Notes: generated by a model not told the origin, from the letters alone. Shown: positions 34,216 through 43,661, numbered from the stretch's first letter. The stretch is DNA of 64,000 nt from Tabrizicola caldifontis (GCF_004762095.1 NZ_SIJH01000004.1:1-64000), one strand, 5' to 3'. Made by a program: numbers and translations.

Positions 34216-36639
34216 ATGAAAACCCATTCGCGCGTGGTCGTGATCGGCGGCGGGGTCGTCGGCTGTTCTGTGTTGTATCACCTGACCAAGCTCGGCTGGT
34301 CAGACGTGATGCTGATCGAACGGTCGGACCTGACCTCGGGTTCCACCTGGCACGCGGCCGGCGGCTTTCATACCCTGAACGGCGACACCAACATGGCCGC
34401 GCTTCAGGGTTACACGATCCGGCTTTACAAGGAGCTTGAGGAAATCACCGGCATGTCCTGCGGGCTGCACCATGTCGGCGGCATTACCTTGGCCGACAAC
34501 CAGGCCAGGTTCGAAATGCTGAAGGCCGAGCGCGCCAAGCACCGCTACATGGGTCTGGATACCGAAATCCTTGGGCCGGAGGAGATCGCAAAGCTTACCG
34601 ACGGGCTGGTGAACCTCGACGGCATCCTTGGCGCTCTTTATGACCCGCTGGACGGCCACCTCGACCCCTCGGGCACCACGCATGCCTATGCGAAGGCCGC
34701 ACGCATGGGCGGGGCCGAGATCGTGCTGCATAACCGCGTGCTGGCGACGAACCCCACGCGGGACGGCTGGGAGGTCGTGACCGAAAAGGGCACCATCCAT
34801 TGCGAACATCTGGTGAATGCCGCAGGGCTCTGGGCACGTGAAGTGGGGGCAATGGCAGGTGTTTACTTGCCATTGTTGCCGATGGCGCACCAATATCTGG
34901 TCACAGATGACATCCCCGAGATCATGGATATCCTCAAGCAGGGCCGCGAATTTCCGCATGTGATGGATCCCGGCGGGGAAAGCTATCTGCGGCAGGAAGG
35001 CCGCGGCCTCTGCATCGGCTTCTACGAAAAACCGTGCGAACCCTGGGCCGTGGACGGCACGCCCTGGAACTTCGGTCACGAGCTCTTGAACGAGCAGTTC
35101 GACAAGATCGAGGACAGCGTCGCCTTCGCCTACCGCCGCTTCCCTGTGCTGGAGCGCAGTGGCGTCAAGCGGGTGATCCATGGACCCTTCACCTTTGCCC
35201 CGGACGGAAACCCGCTGATCGGCCCGGTGCCGGGCCTGCGCAACTACTGGTCGGCCTGCGCGGTGATGGCAGGGTTCAGCCAGGGCGGGGGCATGGGCCT
35301 GGCGCTGGCGCAATGGATGATCCACGGCGAGGTGGAACGCGACCCGCGCGGCTTTGACGTCGCGCGCTTCGGGAACTGGACCAGCCCCGGCTACACCGTG
35401 CCGAAGGTGATCGAGAACTATCAGATGCGCTTCTCGGTCAGCTATCCGAACGAGGAACGCCCCGCCGCCCGCCCCTTCCGCACCACGCCGATGTATGACG
35501 TGTTCGACCGGATGAACGCGGTCTGGGGCCAGCAATACGGGCTGGAGGTTGTGAACTACCACGCCCTGCCGGGCGAGCCCCGCTATGAGACGCCCAGCTT
35601 CAAGCGGTCGAACGCCTGGGAGGCGACGCGTCAGGAGGTGCTGGCCGTGCGCGAGGGCGTGGGCATCAACGAGGTGCAGAACTTCGGCAAGTATCGCGTG
35701 ACCGGCCCGAAGGCGCGGGACTGGCTTGACCGGATCATGGCCGGGCTGATCCCGCAGCCCGGGCGGCTGAGCCTGACCCCGATGCTGGCCCACAGCGGCA
35801 AGATCATCGGCGATTTCACCGTCTCGTGCCTGTCGGAAACCGAATTCCAGCTTACCGCCAGCTATGGCGCCCAGGGCTGGCACGAACGCTGGTTCGAACA
35901 GAATGCGATGGACGGGGTGGGTGTGGAAAACATCTCGGACGCGCGTTCCGGCTTCCAGATCGCCGGGCCGAAGGCGCGCGAACTGCTGTCGCGCGTCACC
36001 CGCAGCGACGTGTCGCCCGATGCCTTCCGCTTCATGGACGTGAAGCGGATGACCGTTGGCATGGCCAACTGCATCGTCCAGCGCGTCAGCTATACCGGAG
36101 ACTTGGGGTATGAGATCTTCACCGACCACATGTCCGTCCGCCATCTCTGGGACGTGCTGACCGAGGCCGGGAAGGATCTGGGCCTGCGTCCCTTCGGGAT
36201 GCGTGCGATGATGTCGCTGCGCCTGGACAAATGGTTCGGCAGCTGGGGCCGCGAATTCAGCCCCGATTACACCCCCGCCGAGACCGGACTTGACCGCTTC
36301 ATTCGCTGGAACAAGCCGGCAGAATGGATCGGAAAGGCCGCGGCCCTCGCCGAAAAGGCCAGGGGGCCGAAGCGCCGCCTGGTCAGCTTCATCGTCGATG
36401 CCACCGATGCCGATGTGGTGGCATGGGAACCGATCTGGCTGGACGGCAGCGTTGTCGGCTTCTGCACCAGCGGCGGTTTCAGCCACTGGACGGGGAAATC
36501 CGTCGCCATGGGTTTCCTGCCCGCCGACCGCGTGCAGGACGGGCTGGCCTGCGAGATCGAGATCCTTGGCGAACGCCGACAAGCCCTGGTGCACCTTGCC
36601 CCGCTGTGGGATGGTGACGGCGCGCGGATGCGGGGATAG
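34216..36639 (+). CDS. Dimethylglycine/sarcosine dehydrogenase-like flavoprotein with GcvT domain
   Basis: This 807-residue fusion has an N-terminal FAD-dependent oxidase domain (GGGVVGCSVLYHL at about 10-22; STWHAAGG with His46 at the usual covalent-flavin position) followed by a GcvT aminomethyl-transfer domain from about residue 430 (YDVFDRMNAVWGQQYG; SYTGDLGYEIF; RLDKWFGSWGREF). Such enzymes demethylate dimethylglycine or sarcosine and pass the methylene group to tetrahydrofolate. AGGGAG lies before ATG 34216. It follows the ABC transporter and may metabolise what is imported. Exact substrate is inferred. Confidence 0.88.
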   Translation: MKTHSRVVVIGGGVVGCSVLYHLTKLGWSDVMLIERSDLTSGSTWHAAGGFHTLNGDTNMAALQGYTIRLYKELEEITGMSCGLHHVGGITLADNQARFEMLKAERAKHRYMGLDTEILGPEEIAKLTDGLVNLDGILGALYDPLDGHLDPSGTTHAYAKAARMGGAEIVLHNRVLATNPTRDGWEVVTEKGTIHCEHLVNAAGLWAREVGAMAGVYLPLLPMAHQYLVTDDIPEIMDILKQGREFPHVMDPGGESYLRQEGRGLCIGFYEKPCEPWAVDGTPWNFGHELLNEQFDKIEDSVAFAYRRFPVLERSGVKRVIHGPFTFAPDGNPLIGPVPGLRNYWSACAVMAGFSQGGGMGLALAQWMIHGEVERDPRGFDVARFGNWTSPGYTVPKVIENYQMRFSVSYPNEERPAARPFRTTPMYDVFDRMNAVWGQQYGLEVVNYHALPGEPRYETPSFKRSNAWEATRQEVLAVREGVGINEVQNFGKYRVTGPKARDWLDRIMAGLIPQPGRLSLTPMLAHSGKIIGDFTVSCLSETEFQLTASYGAQGWHERWFEQNAMDGVGVENISDARSGFQIAGPKARELLSRVTRSDVSPDAFRFMDVKRMTVGMANCIVQRVSYTGDLGYEIFTDHMSVRHLWDVLTEAGKDLGLRPFGMRAMMSLRLDKWFGSWGREFSPDYTPAETGLDRFIRWNKPAEWIGKAAALAEKARGPKRRLVSFIVDATDADVVAWEPIWLDGSVVGFCTSGGFSHWTGKSVAMGFLPADRVQDGLACEIEILGERRQALVHLAPLWDGDGARMRG

Positions 36640-36748
36640 CGGGCGCTCTTCCACTGTTCCGGCGGGTTGTTGCCGGCCTTGGCAGTCGATACCCGCACCT
36701 GCCCATGTGCTGCTTGACAGGGGCGTTCGCCGGCATGAGCCTGCGGCA

Positions 36749-37357
36749 ATGGCAGCCGTCGTGCACATCCTGATCCTTGCGGCCGGAGCATCCTCGCGGA
36801 TGCGGGGAGGCGACAAGCTGCTTTTGCCGGTCGGGCATCAGCCACTTCTTCGCCATGTGGCGCGCGGGGCGCTTGGCACCGGCGCCCCTGTCACGGTCGC
36901 CCTGCCATCCGGCGCGACCGCCCGCCGGAAAGTTCTTGCCGACCTGCCGGTTCGGATCGTCGAGGTGCCTGACGCCGCTCTGGGCATGTCGCGGTCGCTG
37001 GTGCGCGGGATGGCGGCAGTTGAACCGGATGCGGGGCCCGAGGACGGGGTGATGATTCTGCCCGCCGACATGCCCGGTTTCACGACTGCCGTGCTGGCCG
37101 ATCTGATCGCGCGCTTTCGGGCCGATCCCGACCTGATCATCCGGGGTGGAACCCTGGATGGCCAGCCCGGCCACCCAGCCATATTTCCACGCGATCTCTG
37201 GCCTGAACTGGCGCGGGTGACCGGCGACGAAGGCGGACGTTCCGTCCTGCGCCAGAGCCAGGGCCGTATCAGGGTCATTCCCCTGCCCGACCGGATGGCT
37301 CTGCTGGATCTAGACACCCCCGAGGATTGGGCCGCCTGGCGTGCCGCCCAGGGCTGA
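36749..37357 (+). CDS. MobA-like nucleotidyltransferase
   Basis: This 202-residue protein belongs to the NTP_transf_3 group that includes molybdenum-cofactor cytidylyl/guanylyltransferases. The nucleotide-binding start ILAAGASSRMRGGDKLLLPV is clear, the metal aspartate is in ILPADMPG, and GHPAIFPRDLWPEL resembles MocA. Whether it handles molybdopterin is open: no molybdenum enzyme is nearby. The ATG at 36749 fits the motif. It lies 109 bases after the preceding gene and only three bases from the convergent Hint gene. Confidence 0.85.
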   Translation: MAAVVHILILAAGASSRMRGGDKLLLPVGHQPLLRHVARGALGTGAPVTVALPSGATARRKVLADLPVRIVEVPDAALGMSRSLVRGMAAVEPDAGPEDGVMILPADMPGFTTAVLADLIARFRADPDLIIRGGTLDGQPGHPAIFPRDLWPELARVTGDEGGRSVLRQSQGRIRVIPLPDRMALLDLDTPEDWAAWRAAQG

Positions 37358-37360
37358 GGA

Positions 37361-39451
37361 CTATTCGGCCGCGAACAGAACCCGTGCCTCATGCGCCTTG
37401 ATCGAAAGGCGGGCCCCCTCGAAGGCGACACCGACAGTATCGATTTCGGGGAATAGGGCAACGATCTCGGCGCGGACGGCCTTGTCCATCGCGGAAAGCA
37501 TCCGCACGGCCGGCTGGAAGCTTTCGGTCCACAGGCCATCGGACTGCACGATCTCGTGCCGATGGAACAGGAGGTGAATGTAGGTCACCCCCGTATCCGG
37601 CACGACCCGCTTCGCATTGACGCTGCCTTCAAGATGCCGTGCTGGCACCAGCACCTCGGGCTCTGCGAACAGCAGTTCGGCCCGCGCGCCCTCGATCAGG
37701 ATGCGATGCTGCGGCGACACCAGCATGTCACGGGCAGGCGCCTGCGGTCCTAGGGCATCTCGGGCGATCAGCACGGGTTGGAGGTCGGGCTGCGCTAGCA
37801 GCTCTGCGCGCGCCAGCTTTCGGCGCCCGACCCAGAGCAGCGGTTGCGGGCCATGGTCCCGCGTCAGGACCAGATCACCCACCCGCAGGCTTTCGACGGG
37901 ACGCAGCCCATCCGGCGTGGCGATCAGCGTGCCGATCGTGAAGCACGGGATGATCTGTTCGATCTCGCTGAAATTGATGGTCCCCAGGATCGTGACGCCA
38001 TCCGCCGCATAAAGCGTGACAGTGCCGGATTCGGTCGTTGGGTCGTCATTGGTATACTGGATGACAACGCGGCTCCACCCGAAGGCCGCGCCATAGGCCG
38101 ACAGGTCGAGTATGTCGAAGTCGTCGCCCCCCTCGCCCCCGACGACCACTTCGCCGATGGCGGCATCCCCGACCTGAAAGACGAAGGTGTCTCGGTCGCT
38201 GCCGCCATACAGCGTGTCCACGCCGGCACCGCCGAAGATGGTGTCGTTGCCCGCGCCGCCACGGACGACATCATTGCCGGTGTCGCCATACAGCAGGTCG
38301 TTGCCGTCTCCGCCATCGACGGTGTCATTCCCGCTGCCACCGTAGATCGTGTCGCGATCCGCACCGCCGTAGAGGATATCGTCCCCGCCGCGGCCATACA
38401 TCAGGTCGTTGCCGGCGCCACCATAGAAGATGTTGGTGTAGATATCGCCGCCGCCCGTGCCCTGGTTGTCAAAGCCGTAAAGCACGTCGTCGAAGGCTGA
38501 TCCGTAGATCCCGTCGATACCGCCCAGACTGTCACCCGCGGCATGGCCCCCGGCGCCGGTGCCGGCCGCAAGGTCCACCGTGACCCCAGCGCCAGAGGCA
38601 GAGTAGTCGACAAAATCCATCCCCTGGCCGCCGTTGAGCGAATCCGCGCCCGCGCCCGAAACCAGGGTGTCGTCACCTGTGCCCCCGAACAGGAAATTGC
38701 CGTTCGGACCAGCAACGAGAACGTCATTTCCGGCGTCGCCGTATAGCGTGTCTGTGCCGGGGCCAGCGTAAAGCCGGTCATTTCCGGTGCCGCCATAAAG
38801 CAGATCGTTCCCCGCGCCACCGTAAAGGATGTCGTCGTCGGCATCGCCATAAATCAGGTCATTGCCGTTGCCGCCATCCAGCAGGTCGTTGCCGCCCCCG
38901 CCAGCCAGCACGTCGTTTCCCGTGCCGCCATACAGTGAATCCGCCCCCAGACCGCCATAAAGCGTGTCGTTTCCGGCATTTCCGAACATCACGTTGTCTT
39001 CGGCATTGCCGGTGACGCTGTCATTGCCACTGCCGAGGTTGATCCCCTCGATCCCCAACAGCGTGTCTGTGCCATCAACCCCGATCGTGGAGGTGCTGAA
39101 ATTGTAGGTGATGCCGGAGGTTGCCGTACCGTAATCGACGATGTCGAGGCCGGCTCCGCCGAAGATCTGGTCATTTCCTCCGCCGCCGATCAGCCAGTCG
39201 TCGCCGTCGCCGCCGTAGAGAGTGTCGTTCTGGCCGTCGCCATAAAGCGTATCGTTGCCTTCGTCGCCGTAAAGACTGTCGGCTCCGGCGCCGCCATACA
39301 GCAGGTCGTTCCCGGTTCCACCGTAAAGCAGGTCAGTGCCGCCGCCACCATAAAGCGTGTCGTCGCCACCAAGACCGTAAAGCGTGTCCTGCTCGTTGCC
39401 CGCACTTGGGCCTAGTACGTCATTGCCGCCTGAACCGATAATGTTCGCCAT
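37361..39451 (-). CDS. RTX repeat protein with C-terminal Hint domain
   Basis: This 696-residue protein is likely exported by a type I system. About thirty nonapeptides of the GGxGxDxLY type (residues roughly 18-230 and 330-430) form calcium-binding parallel beta rolls. A Hint_2 domain follows, starting at Cys503 (CFTIGTLIATPDG) and holding VSPQHRIL, TGVTYIHLLFHRHE and SDGLWTESFQP. Hint domains can cleave the chain at the Cys; cleavage here would free the repeat part. No T1SS ABC or MFP genes occur in the window. The ATG at 39451 (MANIIGSGGNDVLG) is preferred to that at 39487. Confidence 0.88.
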   Translation of the reverse strand: MANIIGSGGNDVLGPSAGNEQDTLYGLGGDDTLYGGGGTDLLYGGTGNDLLYGGAGADSLYGDEGNDTLYGDGQNDTLYGGDGDDWLIGGGGNDQIFGGAGLDIVDYGTATSGITYNFSTSTIGVDGTDTLLGIEGINLGSGNDSVTGNAEDNVMFGNAGNDTLYGGLGADSLYGGTGNDVLAGGGGNDLLDGGNGNDLIYGDADDDILYGGAGNDLLYGGTGNDRLYAGPGTDTLYGDAGNDVLVAGPNGNFLFGGTGDDTLVSGAGADSLNGGQGMDFVDYSASGAGVTVDLAAGTGAGGHAAGDSLGGIDGIYGSAFDDVLYGFDNQGTGGGDIYTNIFYGGAGNDLMYGRGGDDILYGGADRDTIYGGSGNDTVDGGDGNDLLYGDTGNDVVRGGAGNDTIFGGAGVDTLYGGSDRDTFVFQVGDAAIGEVVVGGEGGDDFDILDLSAYGAAFGWSRVVIQYTNDDPTTESGTVTLYAADGVTILGTINFSEIEQIIPCFTIGTLIATPDGLRPVESLRVGDLVLTRDHGPQPLLWVGRRKLARAELLAQPDLQPVLIARDALGPQAPARDMLVSPQHRILIEGARAELLFAEPEVLVPARHLEGSVNAKRVVPDTGVTYIHLLFHRHEIVQSDGLWTESFQPAVRMLSAMDKAVRAEIVALFPEIDTVGVAFEGARLSIKAHEARVLFAAE

Positions 39452-39627
39452 CGTTGTCTGCCGTCTTACGATATACCGCTCGTCCACCCGCCGGAACGTG
39501 GCCCAGGCGGGACACGTTCAGACGGGTTTTGGGCGCCAGTTGGGCCCTGCTTTCCCCCAGTTCGGGAAAGAAATGGTGAAGATGTTGATGCTTCTGGTCC
39601 GAAGGGGCCTGTCTTGCTGCTGACGGA

Positions 39628-40305
39628 TTAAACCGCGATCACGGTCCCTTCGGTCGTGGTCATGGTCGGCCGGGCAGAGGCATAGGCAGCGCGGCCCTCT
39701 TCGGTCTTCAGCTCGGGGAAAAGCTCGAAGATCTCAAGCCGCTGGGCATTTCCCATGCCCCCCAGCGACTGGTCGTCAGGCTGGAAACTTTCCGTCCAGA
39801 TCCCGTCGGCCAGCACGACCTCATGCCGGTCGCACATGAAATGGATGTATGTCGTGCCACTGGACTGGACCGTATGGACGCCCTGCGTGGTCAGGTGCTT
39901 CGCGGCTACCAGAACCTCGCGATCGGCAAAGCGCAGGGCAGTCTTCTCATTCGCCACCAGGATGCGGTGATTGGGCGACACCATCATGTCACGCTCGGGC
40001 AGCCCCCTGCCCAGCGAACCCTGCCGGATGAAGATCGGCAGAAGATGCGGTTCGGCCTGAAAATCCTGCAGGAACATCTGCGATTTGCCGACCCAGCGCA
40101 CGGTCTGGATCCCGTTGTCGCGGGTGACGACGCGATCGCCGACGGCCAGATGTTCAACCGGGATTTCGCCGCGATGGGTGGTGATCAGGGTGCCCGGCGT
40201 GAAGCAGGGTGTCGTGCGCGCCACGCGCTGGCCACACGCTGCATCCGCCCGCCTGTTCAAGGGCTGTCCATCCTGCCGGTCCATGCCATCCCCACCATTT
40301 GCCAT
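39628..40305 (-). CDS. Stand-alone Hint_2-domain protein
   Basis: This 226-residue protein is almost entirely a Hint_2 domain. Cys34 opens it (CFTPGTLITTHRGEIPVEHL), with VVTRDNGIQTVRWVG, VSPNHRILVANEK, TTYIHFMCDRHEVVLADG and WTESFQP aligning with the neighbouring RTX-Hint protein. The 33 residues before Cys34 are hydrophilic, with no signal peptide or RTX repeats, so its secretion and target are unclear. GGGGCGGA precedes ATG 40305. The two genes point the same way and are probably paralogues. Confidence 0.85.
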   Translation of the reverse strand: MANGGDGMDRQDGQPLNRRADAACGQRVARTTPCFTPGTLITTHRGEIPVEHLAVGDRVVTRDNGIQTVRWVGKSQMFLQDFQAEPHLLPIFIRQGSLGRGLPERDMMVSPNHRILVANEKTALRFADREVLVAAKHLTTQGVHTVQSSGTTYIHFMCDRHEVVLADGIWTESFQPDDQSLGGMGNAQRLEIFELFPELKTEEGRAAYASARPTMTTTEGTVIAV

Positions 40306-40749
40306 TCCGCCCCGTGACGAGGCGCTACCTTCCGGCCGCACAAATAGCGCGCAACTCCCTTGCCACAAAGGGAAAATTCGGGACCGGTCCGGGTGGACCG
40401 GACCGGGATTCTGCCTATGGATGAAAAGCCGGAAACGGGACGATCGACACCTTGACCAAAGGCAACCCGAGGCCGGTGGACTGCGCGGATGGACCGATCA
40501 ACCAAATATTTGGATTTCCTGCCTTTTGCTTGCGCGGTCGTCCAAGGTGGCGCGACAGCCGCGCCCAGACTGGAAGGCCCAACACAACAACCATGACACG
40601 AAAGCCAACTTGGGTGGTTTTTCGCTGCTCGGGAACGAAACGGCGCTGGCAGTGTTTCCCGTTCGGGACCGGTTTCCCGTCAATCGCGCAGACTGACGAC
40701 CCAACAGCAATTACGCTGCCGAATCAAGCACTCAGCACATGCAGAAAGC
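40306..40749. other. Long regulatory or gene-free region between Hint gene and tRNA
   Basis: No gene is recognised in these 444 bases. They hold a 12-base direct repeat TTCGGGACCGGT (40377-40388 and 40662-40673), the hairpin CGGTCC-GGGT-GGACCG (40385-40400) and the palindrome CCAAATATTTGG (40502-40513), AT-rich in a GC-rich setting. They include the upstream region of the Hint gene on the minus strand and the end of the tRNA. Confidence 0.5.
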
Positions 40750-40833
40750 TGGTGCCCGAGGCGAGACTCGAACTCGCATGCCTTGCGGCGACGGATTTTG
40801 AATCCGCTGCGTCTACCATTCCGCCACTCGGGC
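40750..40833 (-). tRNA. tRNA-Leu, anticodon CAA
   Basis: An 84-base class II tRNA including the encoded CCA. Acceptor arms GCCCGAG and CTCGGGC pair perfectly. The anticodon stem GCGGA/TCCGT encloses loop TTCAAAA with anticodon CAA. A variable arm (CGCCGCAAGGCAT region) and a T loop with GTTCGAGTC are visible. It reads UUG codons. Confidence 0.95.
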
Positions 40834-40883
40834 CACCGAAGTTCCGTCTAGTGCCTCCTGCCCCGGTCGTCAATGCGCGCCCG

Positions 40884-41747
40884 TCACAGCCGTGTGGCGC
40901 CAAACGTGTCGCAGTCGGCCATTTTCCCGGACTTGAGCCCGATCATGAACCACCGGGCGCGCTGTTCCGACGTGCCATGGGTGAAGGTATGCGGCATCGG
41001 GCGACGGCCGGCATTCCTTTGCAGCGTATCGTCCCCGATCTGCCGGGCGGCGTTTACCGCCTCCTCCAGATCCCCGGCATCAACCACACCAAGACTCTGG
41101 GCCGCCTCGCGCGCCCAGATGCCCGACAGGCAATCTGCCTGCAACTCGATGCGCACCGAAATCGCGTTGGACTCTGCCTCGGCGACCTGCTGGCGGACCT
41201 GGTTGGCCTGGCCCAGGATCCCAAGCTCGTTCTGTATGTGGTGGCCGATCTCGTGGGCAACGACATAGGCCGCGGCAAAGTCGCCACCGGCGCCAAGGCG
41301 CTGATGCAGCGTCGTGAAGAAGGCCGTGTCGAGATAGACCTTGCGGTCTGCCGGGCAGTAGAAGGGTCCGGTTGCCTCGGACGCGCCACCGCAGGCCGAA
41401 CGGGTTGCCTCCTTGAACAGAACCAGCGTCGCGGGGCGATAGGTGCGCCCGAGCTGATCCTGGAACAGCCTTGCCCAGATTTCCTCGGTATCGGCCAGCA
41501 CGACCGAAACGAAGTCGCCCTCGGCCTGGTCAGCGTCGGTCAGTTCGGCCGGTGCGCTGGCACGGGACTGGGTCTGAAGACCTTCGGGCCCAAGGAACTG
41601 GCCGGGATCGACGCCAAGCAACAGCGCAAGCAGGATCACCACGATGGCCCCTGCCCCGCCGATACCGCCCGCCCGGGCGACACCGCCGCCGCGCTGCTGG
41701 CGCCGGTCCTCGATGTTGGAACTGCCGCGGCGGCCTCTCCAGTCCAT
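40884..41747 (-). CDS. Neutral zinc metallopeptidase (YpfJ family)
   Basis: This 287-residue protein of the zinc_peptidase family (PF04228) has a cytosolic basic N-terminus (MDWRGRRGSSNIEDRR), one membrane helix at about residues 28-48, and a periplasmic protease domain with the metal motif AAYVVAHEIGHHIQNELG and ELQADCLSGIWA. The family's end motif GTSEQRARWFMIGLKSG is intact. GGAGG stands before ATG 41747. Substrates unknown. It lies beside tRNA-Leu and is divergent from DsbB. Confidence 0.92.
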   Translation of the reverse strand: MDWRGRRGSSNIEDRRQQRGGGVARAGGIGGAGAIVVILLALLLGVDPGQFLGPEGLQTQSRASAPAELTDADQAEGDFVSVVLADTEEIWARLFQDQLGRTYRPATLVLFKEATRSACGGASEATGPFYCPADRKVYLDTAFFTTLHQRLGAGGDFAAAYVVAHEIGHHIQNELGILGQANQVRQQVAEAESNAISVRIELQADCLSGIWAREAAQSLGVVDAGDLEEAVNAARQIGDDTLQRNAGRRPMPHTFTHGTSEQRARWFMIGLKSGKMADCDTFGATRL

Positions 41748-41918
41748 GGGTTCCCTCCGCACGCAAGTCCCCGGAGCCGGGATGTCCGCCCCGCAAAAGT
41801 GTATTGCGAAAGCTCGCCGGCGCAAAGCGCGATTGCAGCCCGCTGAAGCGTGACTTCCCCCCGGCCCGCGCACGGCGTATGGTCGGGCCGCGACAAGACC
41901 AAATGGAAGGCCCGAAGC

Positions 41919-42389
41919 ATGCCGCTGACCCGCAAGACCCTGACATGGCTGGCCTTGCTTGGTTCGGCTGGCCTGCTGGCGGGGGCTTTCGCCTTTCAGT
42001 ACATCGGCGGGTTGGCGCCGTGCCAGCTTTGCCTTTGGCAACGCTGGCCCCATGCTGCCGCCGTCCTGATCGGGATCGTGGCGCTGGCGACGGGCTGGCG
42101 ATGGCTGCTGTGGCTTGGGGCGCTGGCGGCGCTGACCACGGCCGGAATCGGCGTCTTCCATGTCGGCGTCGAGCAGGGCTGGTGGGAGGGGCTGGCCACC
42201 TGCACCGCAGGGTCCATCACCGGAATCTCGACAGCCGACCTGCTGAACCCGGCGGCCGATGTGGCCCAGCCCGTGCGCTGCGACGCCATCGCGTGGGAGA
42301 TGTTCGGCATCTCGATGGCAGGCTGGAACGTCATCGTCTCTGTGCTTCTGGCCGGGCTGTGGCTTGTGGCGGCCCTGCGCCGGGGCTGA
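41919..42389 (+). CDS. dsbB: Disulfide bond formation protein B
   Basis: This 156-residue inner-membrane oxidase passes electrons from DsbA to quinone. Four membrane helices are visible. The first redox pair is in GLAPCQLCLWQRWPHAA; the second periplasmic pair is in ATCTAG and VRCDAI. Length fits DsbB-family proteins of alphaproteobacteria. GGAAGG lies before ATG 41919. It is convergent with dgt. Confidence 0.9.
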   Translation: MPLTRKTLTWLALLGSAGLLAGAFAFQYIGGLAPCQLCLWQRWPHAAAVLIGIVALATGWRWLLWLGALAALTTAGIGVFHVGVEQGWWEGLATCTAGSITGISTADLLNPAADVAQPVRCDAIAWEMFGISMAGWNVIVSVLLAGLWLVAALRRG

Positions 42390-42427
42390 ACGCGCCATCC
42401 CTAGCGCGCGCTTCCAGTGCCTTGCGT

Positions 42428-43591
42428 TCAGCCGCAGAGCCGCTGGTGTTCCTGAATGGCGAAACGGTCGGTCATGCCGGCAACATAGTCCGCCACCACG
42501 CGGGCAAGCTGCGTTTCGTCGGACGCAGCCGCGACATCAGCCTGCCATTCGGGTGGCAGCAGTTCGGGCCGGCGCAGAAACAGCGGGAACAGGTCTTCGA
42601 CGACCCGCGTCACCTCGGCCCGGACCGCCATCACGCTGGGGGCGCGATACATTCGGTGGAACAGGAAGCTGCGCACCGCCTTAAGCTCCTGGTAAAGCGG
42701 TTTGGAGAAGCGGATGATCGTCGTGCCCATCTGGCGGATCTCGTCCACCGATTTCGGCTGCGCGCTGGCCAGCCGGTTCTGGGCCACGGCGATCACGTCC
42801 TCGACCATGCGGCCGAAGACGCGGCGCAGCGCCTCGTGCCGGCGGCGCATTTTCTCCAGCCCCGGATAGAGGCGGTCCACCTCCTCGAAAGCCGGGCCGG
42901 TGACGGGCAGGTCCATCAAGTCGGCCTCGGTGAAGAGGCCCGAGCGCAGGCCGTCGTGCAGGTCATGGTGCGAATAGGCCACGTCGTCGGCGATGGCGGC
43001 GACCTGGGCCTCGGCGCTGGCATGGGTGTCAAGCTCCAGATCCCACTGGGCGTTGACCTCGGCCAGGGCATAGGGCAGCGGGCCGTCATGCTTGCGGTCG
43101 GCGTTGGGGCCGGTGACGGGCCCATTGTGTTTGGCAATGCCTTCAAGGGTTTCCCAGCTGAGGTTCAATCCGTCGAAATCGGCGTAGTGCCGTTCGAGCC
43201 GCGTCACGATCCGCAGCGCCTGGGCGTTGTGGTCGAAGCCGCCATAGGGTGCCATCAGCCGCTCCATCGCGTCCTCGCCGGTATGGCCGAAGGGTGTATG
43301 GCCAAGGTCATGGGCCAGCGCCACCGCCTCGGCGAGGTCGGTGTTCAGGCCCAGCACCCCGGCGATCGTGCGGGCGACCTGCGTAACCTCGATCGTATGG
43401 GTCAGGCGGGTGCGGTAATAGTCACCCTCGTGTTCCACGAACACCTGGGTCTTGTGCTTCAGCCTGCGAAAGGCCGAGGAATGGATGATCCGGTCGCGGT
43501 CGCGCTGGTAGGGCGAGCGAAAGGAGGACAGCCGTTCGGGCCAGAGACGGCCGCGGCTGGCCTCGGGCAGGCAGGCAAAGGGGGCGAGCAT
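42428..43591 (-). CDS. dgt: Deoxyguanosinetriphosphate triphosphohydrolase-like protein
   Basis: This 387-residue HD-domain enzyme splits dGTP (or dNTPs) into nucleoside and triphosphate. It shows SSAFRRLKHKTQVF, the HD residues in RTRLTHTIEVTQ and AHDLGHTPFGHTGE, and DDVAYSHHDLHDGL. The ATG at 43591 has AAGGA before it; 43624 is an alternative. It is divergent from erpA with 70 bases between, a conserved pair in Rhodobacterales. Confidence 0.93.
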   Translation of the reverse strand: MLAPFACLPEASRGRLWPERLSSFRSPYQRDRDRIIHSSAFRRLKHKTQVFVEHEGDYYRTRLTHTIEVTQVARTIAGVLGLNTDLAEAVALAHDLGHTPFGHTGEDAMERLMAPYGGFDHNAQALRIVTRLERHYADFDGLNLSWETLEGIAKHNGPVTGPNADRKHDGPLPYALAEVNAQWDLELDTHASAEAQVAAIADDVAYSHHDLHDGLRSGLFTEADLMDLPVTGPAFEEVDRLYPGLEKMRRRHEALRRVFGRMVEDVIAVAQNRLASAQPKSVDEIRQMGTTIIRFSKPLYQELKAVRSFLFHRMYRAPSVMAVRAEVTRVVEDLFPLFLRRPELLPPEWQADVAAASDETQLARVVADYVAGMTDRFAIQEHQRLCG

Positions 43592-43661
43592 GGGCTGTCC
43601 TTGTCCGGGTTGGTTGCCTTTCATATATTCGGCGCATGCGCGCATGGATACGGGAACAGCC

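Noticed and set aside
34300-36816. Long minus-strand open frame (838 codons)
   Set aside because: It lies opposite the flavoprotein/GcvT gene, whose FAD and GcvT motifs are intact; the antisense product has no recognisable features.
37361-39451. Dense short DNA repeats resembling a CRISPR or tandem array
   Set aside because: The periodicity (27 bases) is that of coding RTX nonapeptides in one open frame, with varied codons; there are no spacers and no cas genes.
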